DNA of 64,000 bases from Aspidapion aeneum (GCA_963576565.1 OY755042.1:9076372-9140371); one strand, 5' to 3'; positions 1 to 11,987 are shown, numbered from the stretch's first letter. Made by a program: numbers and translations. Notes: generated by a model not told the origin, from the sequence alone.

Positions 1-817
1 AAAACGCATTTCTGAGGACAGGAGAGTTTTAATTTTAAAAATCCCGCCTGACTATGTCAACCAATAGCAAATGGAATGCAAGTTGTGAACTAGCCGCTCG
101 TCTTTTCTCGGCCGATATCCCGAGCATTTCCGATCCAATTGCGTGGCAAAAATTGGCTTAAAGAGAAACGCCGAATCCACGCGCACCTCCAGATTCAAGC
201 CCGCCCTCTCATATCTCTAGATTTAAGCGAGGCGAGGCGATCGAAGGCGACCGTATGCGGCAGCAAGCGTCAAGTCGAAAAGAAATTAATTACTTCCGAT
301 AATGGCCGATAGATGTCACTAGCGGGATCGGGATTATTAAAAAATAAATAAAAAACAACAGTAATTATTTAATAATAGTAATAATTTTTTTTCTTATTTT
401 TGCTGAGGGTGCGCGCGCACCACCGCTCCTATGGACGAGCCGCCCCTGACCGAACCGAACCTAATAATTAAAGATATTTACACAGTGCTTAGTGCTAATA
501 AACGCTTTTTCAAAGTCGAGAAATGCAATATTTAGTGAAATGTTGTATTCTTTACGGGGTACCTACTAAATAATAATGTTTAAAAAATATTTATTATACA
601 TCAGTCCATTTTTGTAGTGATGAGTAACAGGGTGAATTTTTGTACATAGCTGCGAAAATTCTTAAAAGCAATTTCTGACAGAGTTCGGGGGTGCAAAAAT
701 CTTTTAAGATTTGGGGAAAATGTTGTCGTTTATTTCAAATAAAAAAATTGCTGGTTACTAATTTTGTACTGTTACTTTTTCGTCTCATAATTTCTGAGAT
801 AAAAAAGTAACCCGAAA
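1..817. other. Intergenic DNA, no gene seen
   Basis: I see no coding region, RNA gene or clear repeat here. Positions 60-330 are richer in G+C than the surroundings. A short CCGAA repeat occurs near 441-460 and recurs at about 7988 and 39429. The rest is AT-rich. Confidence 0.5.
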
Positions 818-826
818 GTAGTAGTC

Positions 827-863
<37 letters not shown>
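818..863. repeat. (GTA)n trinucleotide microsatellite
   Basis: About fifteen GTA units in a row with one GTC interruption near the left end. Seen directly. A shorter GTA-rich patch also occurs at about 17291-17310. Confidence 0.95.
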
Positions 864-899
864 AGGCTAACTCGCAAGTCCAACATGAAGGCCAGAGTA

Positions 900-1295
900 G
901 GCCCATTTTTGTCATGCCCCAGGTATGTCCCTTAAACCATTATCTGCATTTCCGTTCGATGTCCACGTAGCTCATTTGATCTTTCTGTCCAAAGTCCAGT
1001 ATGTCGGCCCATTTGAGTAAGTGTAGCTCTTCCTCGCTCACGGTTGGTGCCCCAAGGGCCTGTTTTCTTATCCCTGCGTAGTCCTCCCATTCTGCCACGA
1101 GGTGTCCTGATGTATCTTCTTCTTGTCAACTCCTATAAATGTCATGTGTTCCCTCAACTTGTCATGTCCAGTTAAAATACCTATCAGCAGTCACAGATCT
1201 TTTCGTGTCCTTCCCAGCAACCATCTAGTCTGGTTGCTTTTGGTAGGTCTACGAATTCTCTGCTCTAATTGCAACCCGCTATGGCCGCCCCCTAA
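900..1295 (-). pseudogene. Decayed 3' end of a non-LTR retrotransposon ORF2 (post-RNase H region)
   Basis: Read on the minus strand, 1200-1085 gives LLIGILTGHDKLREHM, which resembles the stretch after the RNase H domain of insect non-LTR retrotransposons, where a LxGH(x)nH motif is usual. A frameshift follows, and the next frame reads ALGAPTVSEEELHLLKWADI, resembling the short C-terminal tail of such proteins. Stops and frameshifts make it a relic. No RT core or poly(A) end is visible beside it. The match to RNase H-bearing clades such as I, R1 or Jockey is from general knowledge of the families; the clade is not determined. Confidence 0.5.
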
Positions 1296-1984
1296 GCTCT
1301 TTGTTTGGGAGGAAAGTGACTGCAAAGCAAATTATCACCTTAAGTTCTCGGTGGTCTGTAATTTTTGGGTTACCAATAGCCTCCCCCTTGGCCATAGAAT
1401 ATAACCGTCGGTGGCAACATTTTCCCCTAAAACACATGCTAGGTTTAGTCAGTCCGAAGTTTGAAAAATTTCCCTGCCCTGTCTCTTACGAATTACCTTT
1501 AAGAATTTTAGCTAAGGGAAAGTTGGCCATCTCGGAAATAAAGCTATACGAAAATTCATCCTGTTACTTTGGACGGTGTACTTTGGACTATCTGTTAAAA
1601 AGGTGGATCAGGTCAAGCGCGTATCCAGGGGAGGGCAAAGGGTGCAGCTGTCCCATCCCCCTTTCTTGTCACATTTCTTAGGATCAGACATTAAAATTCA
1701 AATAAATTATAAATTTGTCTCTTCTTAAATTAAGTAGGGCATGTAATTTAGAAACCTGCCCCCCATTTTGTCTCGAGCTGGACACGTTTTTGGGTTAGAT
1801 CAATTATAGCAAAAACTAAAACAAATAACATGAGATTTCTTTTTTAAATAACAGGATTTAAAAGTTTGAAAACTAAAAGAAAGTTTTAATCTTCAAAAAA
1901 TTTTAATTCGTGATTCTTAAACTGTAGGTTATCTACCTATAGCTAATAACATGAGTTAAGAAACCGACATCATAAGCTAATTCC

Positions 1985-2095
1985 AAGACTCTTGGATATA
2001 CAAGGTAAAGAGGATGCCGATAGACTAGCAAAAGCAGGCCCAGGCAAAAATATTACCAAGTTAACCATACGGTGGCTATCTCAGTAAGCCTGATA
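1985..2095 (+). pseudogene. Fragment of a retrotransposon RNase H domain
   Basis: The + strand reads IQGKEDADRLAKAGPG, resembling the G-N-E-x-A-D-x-L-A-x-x-G block near the end of RNase H in non-LTR retrotransposons. It is followed within about 15 codons by a stop. Its orientation is opposite to the fragment at 900-1295, so the two are either separate insertions or a rearranged copy. Between them (1296-1984) and after it to 2490 I see no feature. Confidence 0.4.
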
Positions 2096-2498
2096 AAATC
2101 TCATTTTGGCAATACTCGTACTAAGAAAAAGCTGCATCCTTTCATGGCATCTGTGGCCAAAATGGGAGATAAAGAGGTACTTATCTTAGGAGGCGTTTAA
2201 CCACCGCAGGCTCGTGCATAAACGGTCGGCCTCGACAGAGTTGTTATTCTTTACGCCCTTGGTACAAAAATAACTATTTCGCTCTTTAGGGATGATGACC
2301 AATCTAAAAAAAACCCAAAAACTTCAAAAAATATAAAAAAACTTTGAAAAAAAGTCAAGTGCCAACAATATCGTATAACCTCGTACCAAGAGCGTCTTTT
2401 CATCTCTCGACGAATTGTAGCTTTCCTTCTGGTCAGGCTACAAATTTCGCCACAGGATTAAAAGTGTCACATTTATCCCTTGGTATACAGGATGTCCC

Positions 2499-2733
2499 CA
2501 GTGGCGTAGCGTGAAGGGGGGGCGCGGGGGGTTTGTCGCCCCCCCCCACACCCCGAGGGTACTGGCGCCCCATGGGTGGCCGACGCGCCCTATGCTTGAT
2601 TAAGTATCAGGGTTGCGAGAACGGCAAAGAAAAGTAATGACATGTTGTTGTTTTTTTTTTGGTCGTAAGATTTTTGATGGGCGCCCTTTTTAGCTGTCGC
2701 CCCCCCCGCCCCTTTAGGCACGCTACGCCGCTG
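2499..2733. mobile_element. Short hAT-type MITE, 235 bp, 8 bp TSD
   Basis: The ends are inverted repeats: CAGTGGCGTAGCGTG on the left and the complement of CAGCGGCGTAGCGTG on the right, one mismatch in 15. The 8 bp GATGTCCC is duplicated exactly at 2491-2498 and 2734-2741. CAG-type ends with an 8 bp TSD are the mark of hAT elements. The interior is G/C-rich homopolymer and cannot encode a transposase. The target itself reads TA-CAGGATGTCCC, like the end of another TA-flanked element family in this window. Confidence 0.9.
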
Positions 2734-2741
2734 GATGTCCC

Positions 2742-3557
2742 AGATAAAGTAACTACATGGGGATTTTGGAATTTGTAAGAAATACAATTATGGTTAAATT
2801 AAAAAAAAGTTGCGCTATTCCAAACCCAATCAGATGATGTACTGAAATTCAAAATATCAAATAATATGTATGTAGGTATGACATCAAACACAATTACGGC
2901 ATTTGTTTCATAGCCAATGTAATTTTTTTTACAAATAATACTTGATAATGAAAGAATTAATAATAATTAGTTTTAAGATTAATTTTATCTTTAAGAGTAA
3001 TAATCAGTGTAGCATTTTTAACTTTAATAGAATGAAAAGTTTTAGGGTATATTTAGATTCATATTATGGGTATTGTTCAACCGTTTGCTGATGTAGGAAA
3101 ATTATTTATAAAGGAACAAATAAATCCTTATATATCTAATTTTAATTTATATTATTCTTCACCTATAACAAATTTATCTGTAGTAATTTTATTGTGAATT
3201 TGTTTGCCATTTTGTTCTATAAATTTTAGTTGAAAATTATCTGTATTATTTTTTTAAAGTGTATGCGAAAAATTGTTTTTTTCAATAAATTCATATTTTT
3301 GATGATCCAGTAATAGGCTTGTTATGCACGGTTGAAAAGTTGTTTTTATTTTCTATTTAATGGCACTGATTAATGTGGGTGTAAAAAATCCTTCGAGGAC
3401 GACATTTTGGATCTCAAAAACCTGTTTTTTTCTGCACCTTTGCCTGCACCAACCAGCGATGTTGTTCGTATGCGAATTTCTAGAACAAGGGACTAGTTTG
3501 TCAGTGAAGCCTACTTAGTTCAAGGAATAATTTATGAAAAATAATAGAAAAATAAAC
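2742..3557. other. AT-rich DNA, no gene seen
   Basis: I see nothing beyond AT-rich sequence. No open frame of note and no repeat recognised. Confidence 0.5.
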
Positions 3558-3569
3558 AAAACGTATTCT

Positions 3570-4970
3570 AACAAGTTTCATGGCTAATCGGGCAAAAAGG
3601 AGTTTTTTGTTTCCCTTATATTTTTCCGTGGGTAGCTTGAAAGCTTAACCTCACGGGGGTCCAAGATCTAATGGACACCTAATAAGTGTTGACAGTTAAC
3701 CGTTTCGTCCTTATGGGACTCCTCAGAACACTGCTGGTCAAGTGACAAATCTTGCGAAGTTAATCAGACGGTTTTGTCTCTAATTAAATGTAATTAGTGA
3801 GCGAACTATAGCAAGAGGCGCCATCTACCGAGATACGAGAGAAACAAAAAACCAAAAGCAGCAGGGAAAACACTGCTATACAATGTCGATCAATGAAAAG
3901 ATCGAATGCAAATAAAAGAAAACAACTATAGTCCGTGACCTACGACAGCTCTTTGTCTTTTCAGGCCGGATCAACGCATTTTGCATTTTTACCCGTCATC
4001 AAGACACTGAGCGTCAATCAACGGAATTTTTAAGCCAAATAATACTAACAAACGTGAAATTTCGTACCCGTGAATTTAAAAATCAAACAAGTTTCATGGC
4101 TAATCGGTCAAAAAGGAGTTTTTTGTTTACCTTATATTTTTCCGTGGGTAGCTTGAAAGCTTAACCTCACGGGGGTCCAAGATCTAATGGACACCTAATA
4201 AGTGTTGACAGTTAACCGTTTCGTCCTTATGGGACTCCTCAGAACACTGCTGGTCAAGTGACAAATCTTGCGAAGTTAATCAGACGGTTTTGTCTCTAAT
4301 TAAATGTAATTAGTGAGCGAACTATAGCAAGAGGCGCCATCTACCGAGATACGAGAGAAACAAAAAACCAAAAGCAGCAGGGAAAACACTGCTATACAAT
4401 GTCGAACAACTTGTTTGATTTTTAAATTCACGGGTACGAAATTTCACGTTTGTTAGTATTATTTGGCTTAAAAATTCCGTTGATGGACGCTCAGTGTCTT
4501 GATGACGGGTAAAAATGCAAAATGCGTTGATCCGGCCTGAAAAGACAAAGAGCTGTCGTAGGTCACGGACTATAGTTGTTTTCTTTTATTTGCATTCGAT
4601 CTTTTCATTGATCGACATTGTATAGCAGTGTTTTCCCTGCTGCTTTTGGTTTTTTGTTTCTCTCGTATCTCGGTAGATGGCGCCTCTTGCTATAGTTCGC
4701 TCACTAATTACATTTAATTAGAGACAAAACCGTCTGATTAACTTCGCAAGATTTGTCACTTGACCAGCAGTGTTCTGAGGAGTCCCATAAGGACGAAACG
4801 GTTAACTGTCAACACTTATTAGGTGTCCATTAGATCTTGGACCCCCGTGAGGTTAAGCTTTCAAGCTACCCACGGAAAAATATAAGGGAAACAAAAAACT
4901 CCTTTTTGCCCGATTAGCCATGAAACTTGTTTGATTTTTAAATTCACGGGTACGAAATTTCACGTTTGTT
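3570..4970. mobile_element. Foldback element with inverted arms and a third internal copy
   Basis: Three copies of a roughly 320 bp module A occur: 3570-3893 (+), about 4086-4404 (+) and about 4612-4930 (-). Two copies of a roughly 200 bp module B occur: about 3890-4085 (+) and 4410-4612 (-). The order is A-B-A then B-A inverted, so A-B on the left can pair with A-B on the right and the middle A is the loop. The copies differ at only a few bases. A 12 bp direct repeat AAAACGTATTCT flanks the unit (3558-3569 and 4971-4982). No transposase is encoded. The superfamily is unclear; a 12 bp TSD is long for common DNA transposons. Confidence 0.85.
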
Positions 4971-4982
4971 AAAACGTATTCT

Positions 4983-6372
4983 TTTTTCTCAGAAATTATT
5001 CAAATTAAAATTGTATTTTAACTGTAATTTTTAAGATTAATTGAGTTTCCCAAAAACCACGAAAACTATTTAAAAATTGAACAGACGTATAAATCCAATA
5101 CGGCGGCCATAAAAAATAATAAAGTTGGCTGTGGTTACAAAAAACTAGAACGCATAGAAAAACGTAGTTGGTTAAAGGTGACCGTTCTTGCTAATATAAT
5201 ACTACTAAATTTTATAACATTTGTTGGCGGACATATTTAAATTTTTCGTGATACACAACTTTATTTGCTTATTTGCTCGATATTTTGAATACCCCTTTAG
5301 ATATTTTTATGTCGATCCATTATCTATTTGGGCTCAGAATAGCATAACTTTTTTATTATTTAACCAAAATTTTATCTCTTATCGTTACCGAAATCCCCAT
5401 AGCTACTTTGATCTTTATTTTTATAACTATTATTTTTTTATTTATAAAATGTATGCATAAATGCATCACGTGTAAGTAATAAATTAAAAGGATGTCGGAT
5501 TTGTTGGGCGTTAATTATTATTCAAATTTTTCTTTCTTACAAAAATTTCACCTTAAAAGATTATTGCATACTTATATTAGTTACAAACCTTTTATATTAA
5601 CTAAATGTAAAATTTAAAATATGTATAAAAACATATGTTTATTTAAAAAAATTCGACATCCAAGTATCAAAGTTTAAAAAACACAACAGTTTAATACATA
5701 AAATTACCCATGAAGTACTGCTCCTAACTAAATGCATTATGGATGAGGTAATTTTTTAACCATCCGAATAAACTATTTTACTTCCAGAGATTTTATTTCT
5801 GCTGGATTAGAAATTTTTACTGCATAGAGATCTGTACTTCTACTAGTTCTTTCTGGTCTGTGATAGCTATTCCCAGTTGCCACAGAATGTACATCTTTGT
5901 GAGTTTTAAAAATCTCTTAATCGTTTTTGATATAATATGTCACAGTTTAAAATAAAAATGCATGGAAATGTTAGGATTTTTAATTTTTTAAAGCAGTTTT
6001 TGCAAATCTCTTGATACTTTGAGCTTCTGATTATTTTTAAACAGCGACGCTGCAATTTAAAAACCTGGCCTGAGGGGCACGGCTCTAGTTTAATAATGCA
6101 TAGGACATGTTTGAGCAGAAATATCGATGGTATACAGTTATTAAGGCAGAGATGGAAACGTTTTTAGACAAGACAGATTTCTCATGAGAAAAATTATGTG
6201 AGATCTCAATTTGTCAGGATGCTTAGACTTGAATCCAGGTATATACCTATAAACATGACATCCTCCTGAGACAGAAATTGAAGTTTTGCGTCTCCCCATG
6301 GTTAACACTAAGTTTATTTGCCAAAAACCAGTTATCAATTTTACTCCTGTTATTAGCTATAATGCTGTTAAT
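4983..6372. other. AT-rich DNA, no supported gene
   Basis: A 79-codon open frame at 5221-5460 is rich in F, Y and N as expected of random AT-rich DNA and has no recognisable motif. I see nothing else. Confidence 0.5.
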
Positions 6373-8600
6373 TCACAGTGATGGATGATGATGTTGCAAG
6401 GTGATGGTATCATTAGCAAACAGCAGCATCAAGAGCTTCACAAGATCACAAAAATTTCGAAGCTCTTCAATATAGATTACGAAAAGCAGCGGATCCAGCA
6501 CCCTCTGCTTCTCGGAGTTGGTGTTAAAAAACACAAATTGTTTTCGCTCTTCGGTATACGCTCTAACCAGGACAATACTGCTTGAGTGAAAGTTGTAGTA
6601 CACAAGTTTTTTATTGTTTTTAAAAAAATACAGTCGAATACCTAGATCAAGGAGTGAGGCATAAGATTCAAACTTTTCTTCAAATTTGATTAATTGATTT
6701 ATAAATATGTAATATTATAGATTTTTTATTTCAAAAACAAAACAAATAGCTACTAATCTGTTATTTCATCAGCGATTTAAAAATTTTGGAAACTATTGAT
6801 AAACAAGAGACAGATCGATAGTTATTAGAGTTATTAGAAGCGCCTTAATTTTTAAAAATAGGCACTATCTTTGCTAGTTTAAGGGAGCTCGGAAAGCAGC
6901 TATCCTGCGAACATAAATTAATAAGATCAATAGGATTAGACAAAATATATTTTAAGTATTTATTAATTTTTTACCTTAGATCAAAACCAGTTTTAGAACT
7001 TTTTATTGACCAGATTAGGTAATGATTACAGGATTTAGGAGAGTTTTGAAGATATTTGATAAGCTCTTCGGCAATACCAACAAAAAAATCATTAAAACTC
7101 TCACCAAGATTACCAACATTAGAGCTTGCGGTTCATTATAAATGTGTCTGGGCACCCAGAGAGAGTTTTGCTTTAAGAATGCCTAGTAGTCGAATTGATT
7201 CTCAGGGTGTGATTAAACCAACCGCTGTCGTTTTTTGTTATCAATATTTTTGGTTTTACCGCTAAATAATTGTCCATTGGTTTGGAAATAACATTAAGGA
7301 ATTGACTAAATCTTGTTTTCGCTAGAAATTGGAATTGGATAATCATTATATATTTTAAGCTTATTATACAAATTTAAAAGACCCTGATCTGCAATCGGTC
7401 TAAAGTTAATATTTAATTGAATTGGTGTATCAAAAGTGATCCCTGAGTGATCTGAGAGAATATCCAGATAGAAAGGTTTAATTTTTAAAATAGAATTGTT
7501 GAAATTGACATAAATATACATTGCCCGACATAAATCATAGGAGTCCAAAAAAAAGTTTATTTAATTTACTTCTTTGCTTTTTGGGTCTTCAAATTGAACA
7601 TTAAAATATCCGGGGATGGGACAATTCGCCGCGGCCGATTCGCCGCGGCCAATTCGCCGCGGGACAATTCGCCGCCGGCCGATTCGCCGCCGGCCGATTC
7701 GCCGCCGGCCGATTCGCCGCGGGGACAATTCGCCGCGAGATTTTTTGTTTTGTGATATTACCGTTGGCAATTGTTTAAACATTTTTATTTAGCTTGATAA
7801 GAAAGTGTGCCATTGTGGAACCGCCAGTTTGATTTTTATAAATTTAAGTCAAAAATAATAATCAACGACCTGAAAGATTTTTAAAGTTTCGAGTTTGATG
7901 CAAATCGGTTCATAAATGAGAAAATCCGCCATTTGGGATCCACCATTTTATTTATTTTTTTAGTTAAAAAAATGTTGAATTGTATACCAAACGAACCGAA
8001 CCGAACCTAGTTGGAAAAGTTTGAAAAAAGTTATAACCAAACAAGTAAACAAATATATTATATGAAGTCAAGCTAAATAAAAATGTTTAAACAATTGCCA
8101 ATGGTAATATCATAAAGCAAAAAATCTCGCGGCGAATTGTCCCCGCGGCAAATCGGCCGGCGGCGAATTGTCCCGCGGCGAATAGTCCACGGCGAATCGG
8201 CTGCGGCGAATCGGCCGCGGCGAATTGTCCCCTACCCAAAATATCCAGCCAATATGGTATGTGCACGTTAATTTCATTAAGGGTGAAAGAATGTTAAAAT
8301 AGGTGTTTAGGTTGCCATTTGGTGACCTGTAAACTATATTTGAGTATTCAAAAATTTTGTGTATACATGTTCCTGTTATTTCACTTACCTTCGTGGAGTA
8401 TTTAAAAAGATTTAAATCCTCATATTGTAAGTTTTCCCTTAGATAAATACCCAAACTCCTTCTTATTTTCTTAGTCCTTAAAAATTCTGAAGCAGCTAGA
8501 AAATCCTTTATTAACACAGAAGCAGTTTGCTTGTACCACATCAGGAAGCACCTCAAGTTTGCATAAAATATTTTAAAATTCTTGTTAAGTAAACCCTTAT
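6373..8600 (-). pseudogene. Decayed non-LTR retrotransposon ORF2 (endonuclease plus RT), split by a MITE
   Basis: Read from high to low coordinates the order is right for a CR1/Jockey-type ORF2. GIYLRENLQYEDL and VYRSPNGNLNTYF (about 8470-8290) fit the apurinic-type endonuclease. The block ILAGYFNVQFED at the insertion point stands where GDFN is usual, with the catalytic D lost. SDHSGI lies at about 7458-7440. SFNDFFVGIAEEL (about 7110-7070) is the typical linker. LKLAKIVPIFKN (about 6880-6845) and NYRSVSCL (about 6825-6800) are RT blocks, and LDPLLFVIYIEEL with FAND (6500-6400) matches the RT core, where FADD is usual. There are many stops and frameshifts. The element at 7612-8237 interrupts it. 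Confidence 0.8.
7612..8237. mobile_element. Mutator-like MITE, 626 bp, long repeat-rich TIRs, 9 bp TSD
   Basis: Terminal inverted repeats of about 190 bp begin GGGGATGGGACAATTCGCC on the left and GGGTAGGGGACAATTCGCC on the right. Each arm contains a short tandem array of a GGCCGATTCGCCGC-like unit. The 9 bp AAAATATCC is duplicated at 7603-7611 and 8238-8246. Removing the element rejoins the endonuclease frame of the surrounding retrotransposon relic, which supports the boundaries independently. Long TIRs with an 8-10 bp TSD suggest the Mutator superfamily; no transposase is present. Confidence 0.85.
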
Positions 8601-9485
8601 TGCGCTTTTTACCCTTTGATAAGAAAGTACTTTCTGAAGGTATCGAAGGTCGTATTACCTCTTTAAATAGTAACGTTATTTTTCTGGAAGGCTTAACTAC
8701 CTACAGATTTTATTATAAATGAAAAAAAAATAATTTTAAGCTAGACTTTTACATCAGGCATTTCTGTTTTCTGGTTGTTTGGTTTAACCAGCTAACTATA
8801 AACCGTTTGGATATACGATTTTTAAATTTTGAGGGAAAAAACGTTCTTTTAAAAGGTTTGATCATTAATTCCGTGGACTGATTCTATTTCATCGTGTTTC
8901 CTCAAAAAGTTTAGCCTCTTACGGGTATGAACTGCCGGAACTGAACCTAGATATTTTATGACTTTTTAGAAGAGCAAGGGAGTTTCCTTGTTTTAAAACT
9001 AAAGCCACACAAATTGAGCACTTCGCCACAAGATATGTAGGTAGGGAGCTTGCCAACAGGATGATCCAGATGAGTAGATGTGAAAAGATGGGTTATCCCA
9101 AAAGTTTCTAAACCCAACGCATTGCATACATTGCTTTCAGAATATGAATAAGTTAATACATATACTTTCTGCTCTCACAAGATCAACTTCTAGATACTAC
9201 CAATGTTTATAAGACTTGGTATAATCAATGACACTCTGCACATTTTTATATGGACATCTCTACACAGGAAGACAAATGGTACATAAACGGTACATTTAGA
9301 AGGCCGCTGTGGTAGGTTTTGATTGATCCCGATTGCAACAATGTTTTTTTAAGACCTTTGTCAAATATATTGTTTTAAGCACCAATTTGGAAAAAAGTTA
9401 CGCACACATTATCCTCCGTCTCACGTTAGGTTTTGCCTGTGTAAAAAGCGACTAACTAAAAATGAGCTGCGCAGCGAGCCGCTGT
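8601..9485. other. No gene recognised
   Basis: This is upstream (in minus-strand sense) of the endonuclease relic and could include a decayed ORF1, but I recognise no motif. Confidence 0.4.
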
Positions 9486-9863
9486 GAACCAAACACTAGT
9501 TTGAACGGGGCTATGCACGACAGCCCTCGCCAACCATTCGGCGAACGGTTCACGGAATTTACCCTGTTCAAACTAGTGCTTTTTTAGCCGTTCGGCTCAT
9601 TGCTCGGTTCAATGTTCGTCAAAATGTTCAAGTTTGTACGAGCTTAAAACTTCGTACAGGCCTGAATATTTCGACATATATTAATCAGCGCAACGAGCCG
9701 GATGGTGAACAAACCTGCGAATGGGCTTTTTTATTTTGAAGAGCAGTTCATTGAACGGATCGCCGTTTTACTTCTTCCCGTCCAAATTCTAGAAAAATAC
9801 CAATAAGATTCGCGGATTTGTTGCTAGCGCGCTCCTGTCCCCGTCTAAACTAGTGTTTGGTCC
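9486..9863. repeat. Inverted-repeat element, about 378 bp (probable MITE)
   Basis: The 25 bp ends pair with few mismatches, both containing CCAAACACTAGTTT. A third partial copy of the same motif lies inside at about 9562-9585. CCGCT occurs on both sides but not at equal offset, so the TSD is not established. The superfamily is not assigned. Confidence 0.55.
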
Positions 9864-9924
9864 ACCGCTTAATGTTCGGCGAAATGTATAGGTATGCACA
9901 AGGCTCGAATGGATGTTTGAATGT

Positions 9925-10280
9925 ACGGTAGTGGCGGTGCTAACTTGGCACCTTGGTTGGTTTGGTCATAATTGCTATCACTCTGCCAAATTTTGGCTTT
10001 GTAGCATGTCTGGAAGTAGAATTTTGATGATCCATACATGAGTGAGTGAATGAGTGGCAATTTTGACGTTTTTTAAAATTTTGTAACTACTTTTCTACTT
10101 TATGAAACCTAGAGAGGTTGTTAACTCTTTGAAGATCTACGAATGTGCCAAGTTTGAGGTTCTTAGCTTATTCCGAAGTAGAGTTTGAGATAAGTTAAAT
10201 ATGGGCTAAAATGTTTCAAGAAAAGATGGTACAGCAGTTGCGCGAATTTGGCAAGGCACTGCCGATGCCGTGCCCACAGA
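9925..10280. repeat. Dispersed repeat, copy related to 24335-24650
   Basis: The stretch from about 9955 to 10275 is clearly homologous to 24335-24650, sharing for example CTGCCAAATTTT, GAAGATCTACGA and TTTCAAGAAAAGATGGTAC, with small indels. No coding capacity is seen. Here only the last part of the family is present; the copy at 24 kb has tandem units before it. Confidence 0.75.
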
Positions 10281-10626
10281 TGTCTTAATTACAACAAAAT
10301 AAAAAAAATTGGTTATATTATTAGCAATTTAAAGAAATATATTTAAAAAAATTAGTAATGTGTCATTGCACTATCGCCCTGGATAACACTAGTCTTCTTG
10401 GCATTAAATTGGCTAGATTTTCATATGCTTGTATAATAAGTGCCATAAGGTGGTTCGAGTTTCTAGGAGTAATATTAATTTTTGTTAATTTTCTTGAAAT
10501 AAGTTCCCACACGTTTTCGACTGAATTGGTATCCGGAGCTTTGGCCGGCTATGGCAATACTTCCACATTGTTGTCATGAAACCACTGTCGGCATATTTGG
10601 GCTATCCTGGCATTGCAGGGTCTTGT

Positions 10627-10627
<1 letters not shown>

Positions 10628-10681
<54 letters not shown>
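10628..10681. repeat. (AT)n microsatellite inside the transposase relic
   Basis: About 27 uninterrupted AT units. It sits between two catalytic blocks of the minus-strand Tc1-like relic and so post-dates the loss of function. Confidence 0.95.
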
Positions 10682-10683
<2 letters not shown>

Positions 10684-11019
10684 AAACCATCTGGGTAAAA
10701 AATCCTGACTTGAGGGAGCATGACGTCTCTCATTATTGTAACATAAACCTGAGCATTAAACCTACCAAGGATTTAAAAGTGTCCCATCAATGTCCTCTTG
10801 TCGAAATCGACAATCCATTCCTGAATTATATTTTTATTGATAGCGCGTTCTTGGTGGCCGATAAATTAAAATTTGTTTTCAATCACTGTGTGATTGAAAT
10901 ATCTTTACATCTGTGAACACCACACGTTGCCAAAAACCTACATTTTGACTTTGACTAGTTGTAAGTGAACCAGGAAAATTAGAGGCAATATTGCTTCACA
11001 GGAAAAAATATGTTCTTCT

Positions 11020-11987
11020 CAGTGGCGGCTGCTGACGTTATAAATTGGGAGGGGGGCAGAAATTTATATCGCATGGAAAAGGAGATAAAAGCTCACCTAA
11101 ACAAATTTTATTTTAGCATTTTACAAACAATCAGCTACTTGGTGTAGTTTTTAGTATATTTGTTTATAGATAAAGTCTATTCGCTCTTCTTTTATATGCG
11201 CAAAGTGCTCGCATTAGCACCAGTTTCAGACTAATCATGGCTAATCTAAAGCAACCTCAAAAATTCCACAGAATTTTAAACAGTCTAGTAATCTACTAAG
11301 TATATGTCTATTTTTTGCCAAATTTTCATTAGGGAACGTCCTTAAATTACGTAACGCAAAAATTCAGGATTTTTGACTCCCCCTCCCCCCTCGTAACGCT
11401 TTTTGAATTGAGTGTAACGCAAGGTCAAAACCCCCCTCGCCCCCTAACGCGTTACGTAATTTAAGGACAGGCCCTTATGTTCGGTAATGTTTTGCCTATA
11501 GGCACTATTCAATTGACACCTAATATCAGTCTTGCCTAGCATAGAAAATTCTATGAGGTTATTTAATTTAAATAAGTAGCACTTACTTTGTGTCTAAATT
11601 TTCACTAAAGTGCTTGATATCACACATTCTTGTTGCCACCCACGCAGGATCACTTCGTGGATTGTTCATAATACGACAAATAACGCAAAATAAAAGCATT
11701 TCGTTTTTTACAATCGCACAACCAGTTTTCAGCATCGTATAATTGTTTATTACTTGCACTAAAATATTTTAATTTTTAGGATTTAAAAAACGGGTAAAAT
11801 TGAAATTTTGTCCCACGCGGTGCTGCCGGCTTGTAATTATTTAGTTAACCACAGACTAAGAAAAAAGAACTAGACATGTCGTAAGGAAATATTTAACTTT
11901 TTTTAAATAAATCAATTAAAAATACTGGTTGCTGTCTAGTTTTGGGAGGGCACTGCCCTGTTGCCCACCGTGTAGCAGCCGCCACTG
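11020..11987. mobile_element. Non-autonomous hAT-like element, 968 bp (family A, copy 1)
   Basis: The left end is CAGTGGCGGCTGCTGACG and the right end is the complement of CAGTGGCGGCTGCTACAC. The 8 bp GTTCTTCT is duplicated at 11012-11019 and 11988-11995. It lies inside the Tc1-like relic. A second copy in opposite orientation is at 48765-49828. No transposase motif is seen. It carries a nested Harbinger-like MITE at 11332-11474. Confidence 0.92.
11332..11474. mobile_element. Harbinger-like MITE, 143 bp, TTA TSD (copy 1)
   Basis: The ends form an inverted repeat around GTCCTTAAATTACGTAACGC, starting GGG on each side, with TTA duplicated at 11329-11331 and 11475-11477. A 3 bp TWA duplication with G-rich ends suggests PIF/Harbinger. 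The related copy at 17549-17714 sits in a different hAT-like element. Confidence 0.75.

Noticed and set aside
5221..5460. 79-codon F/Y-rich frame
   Set aside because: Composition is that of random AT-rich sequence; no homologous motif.
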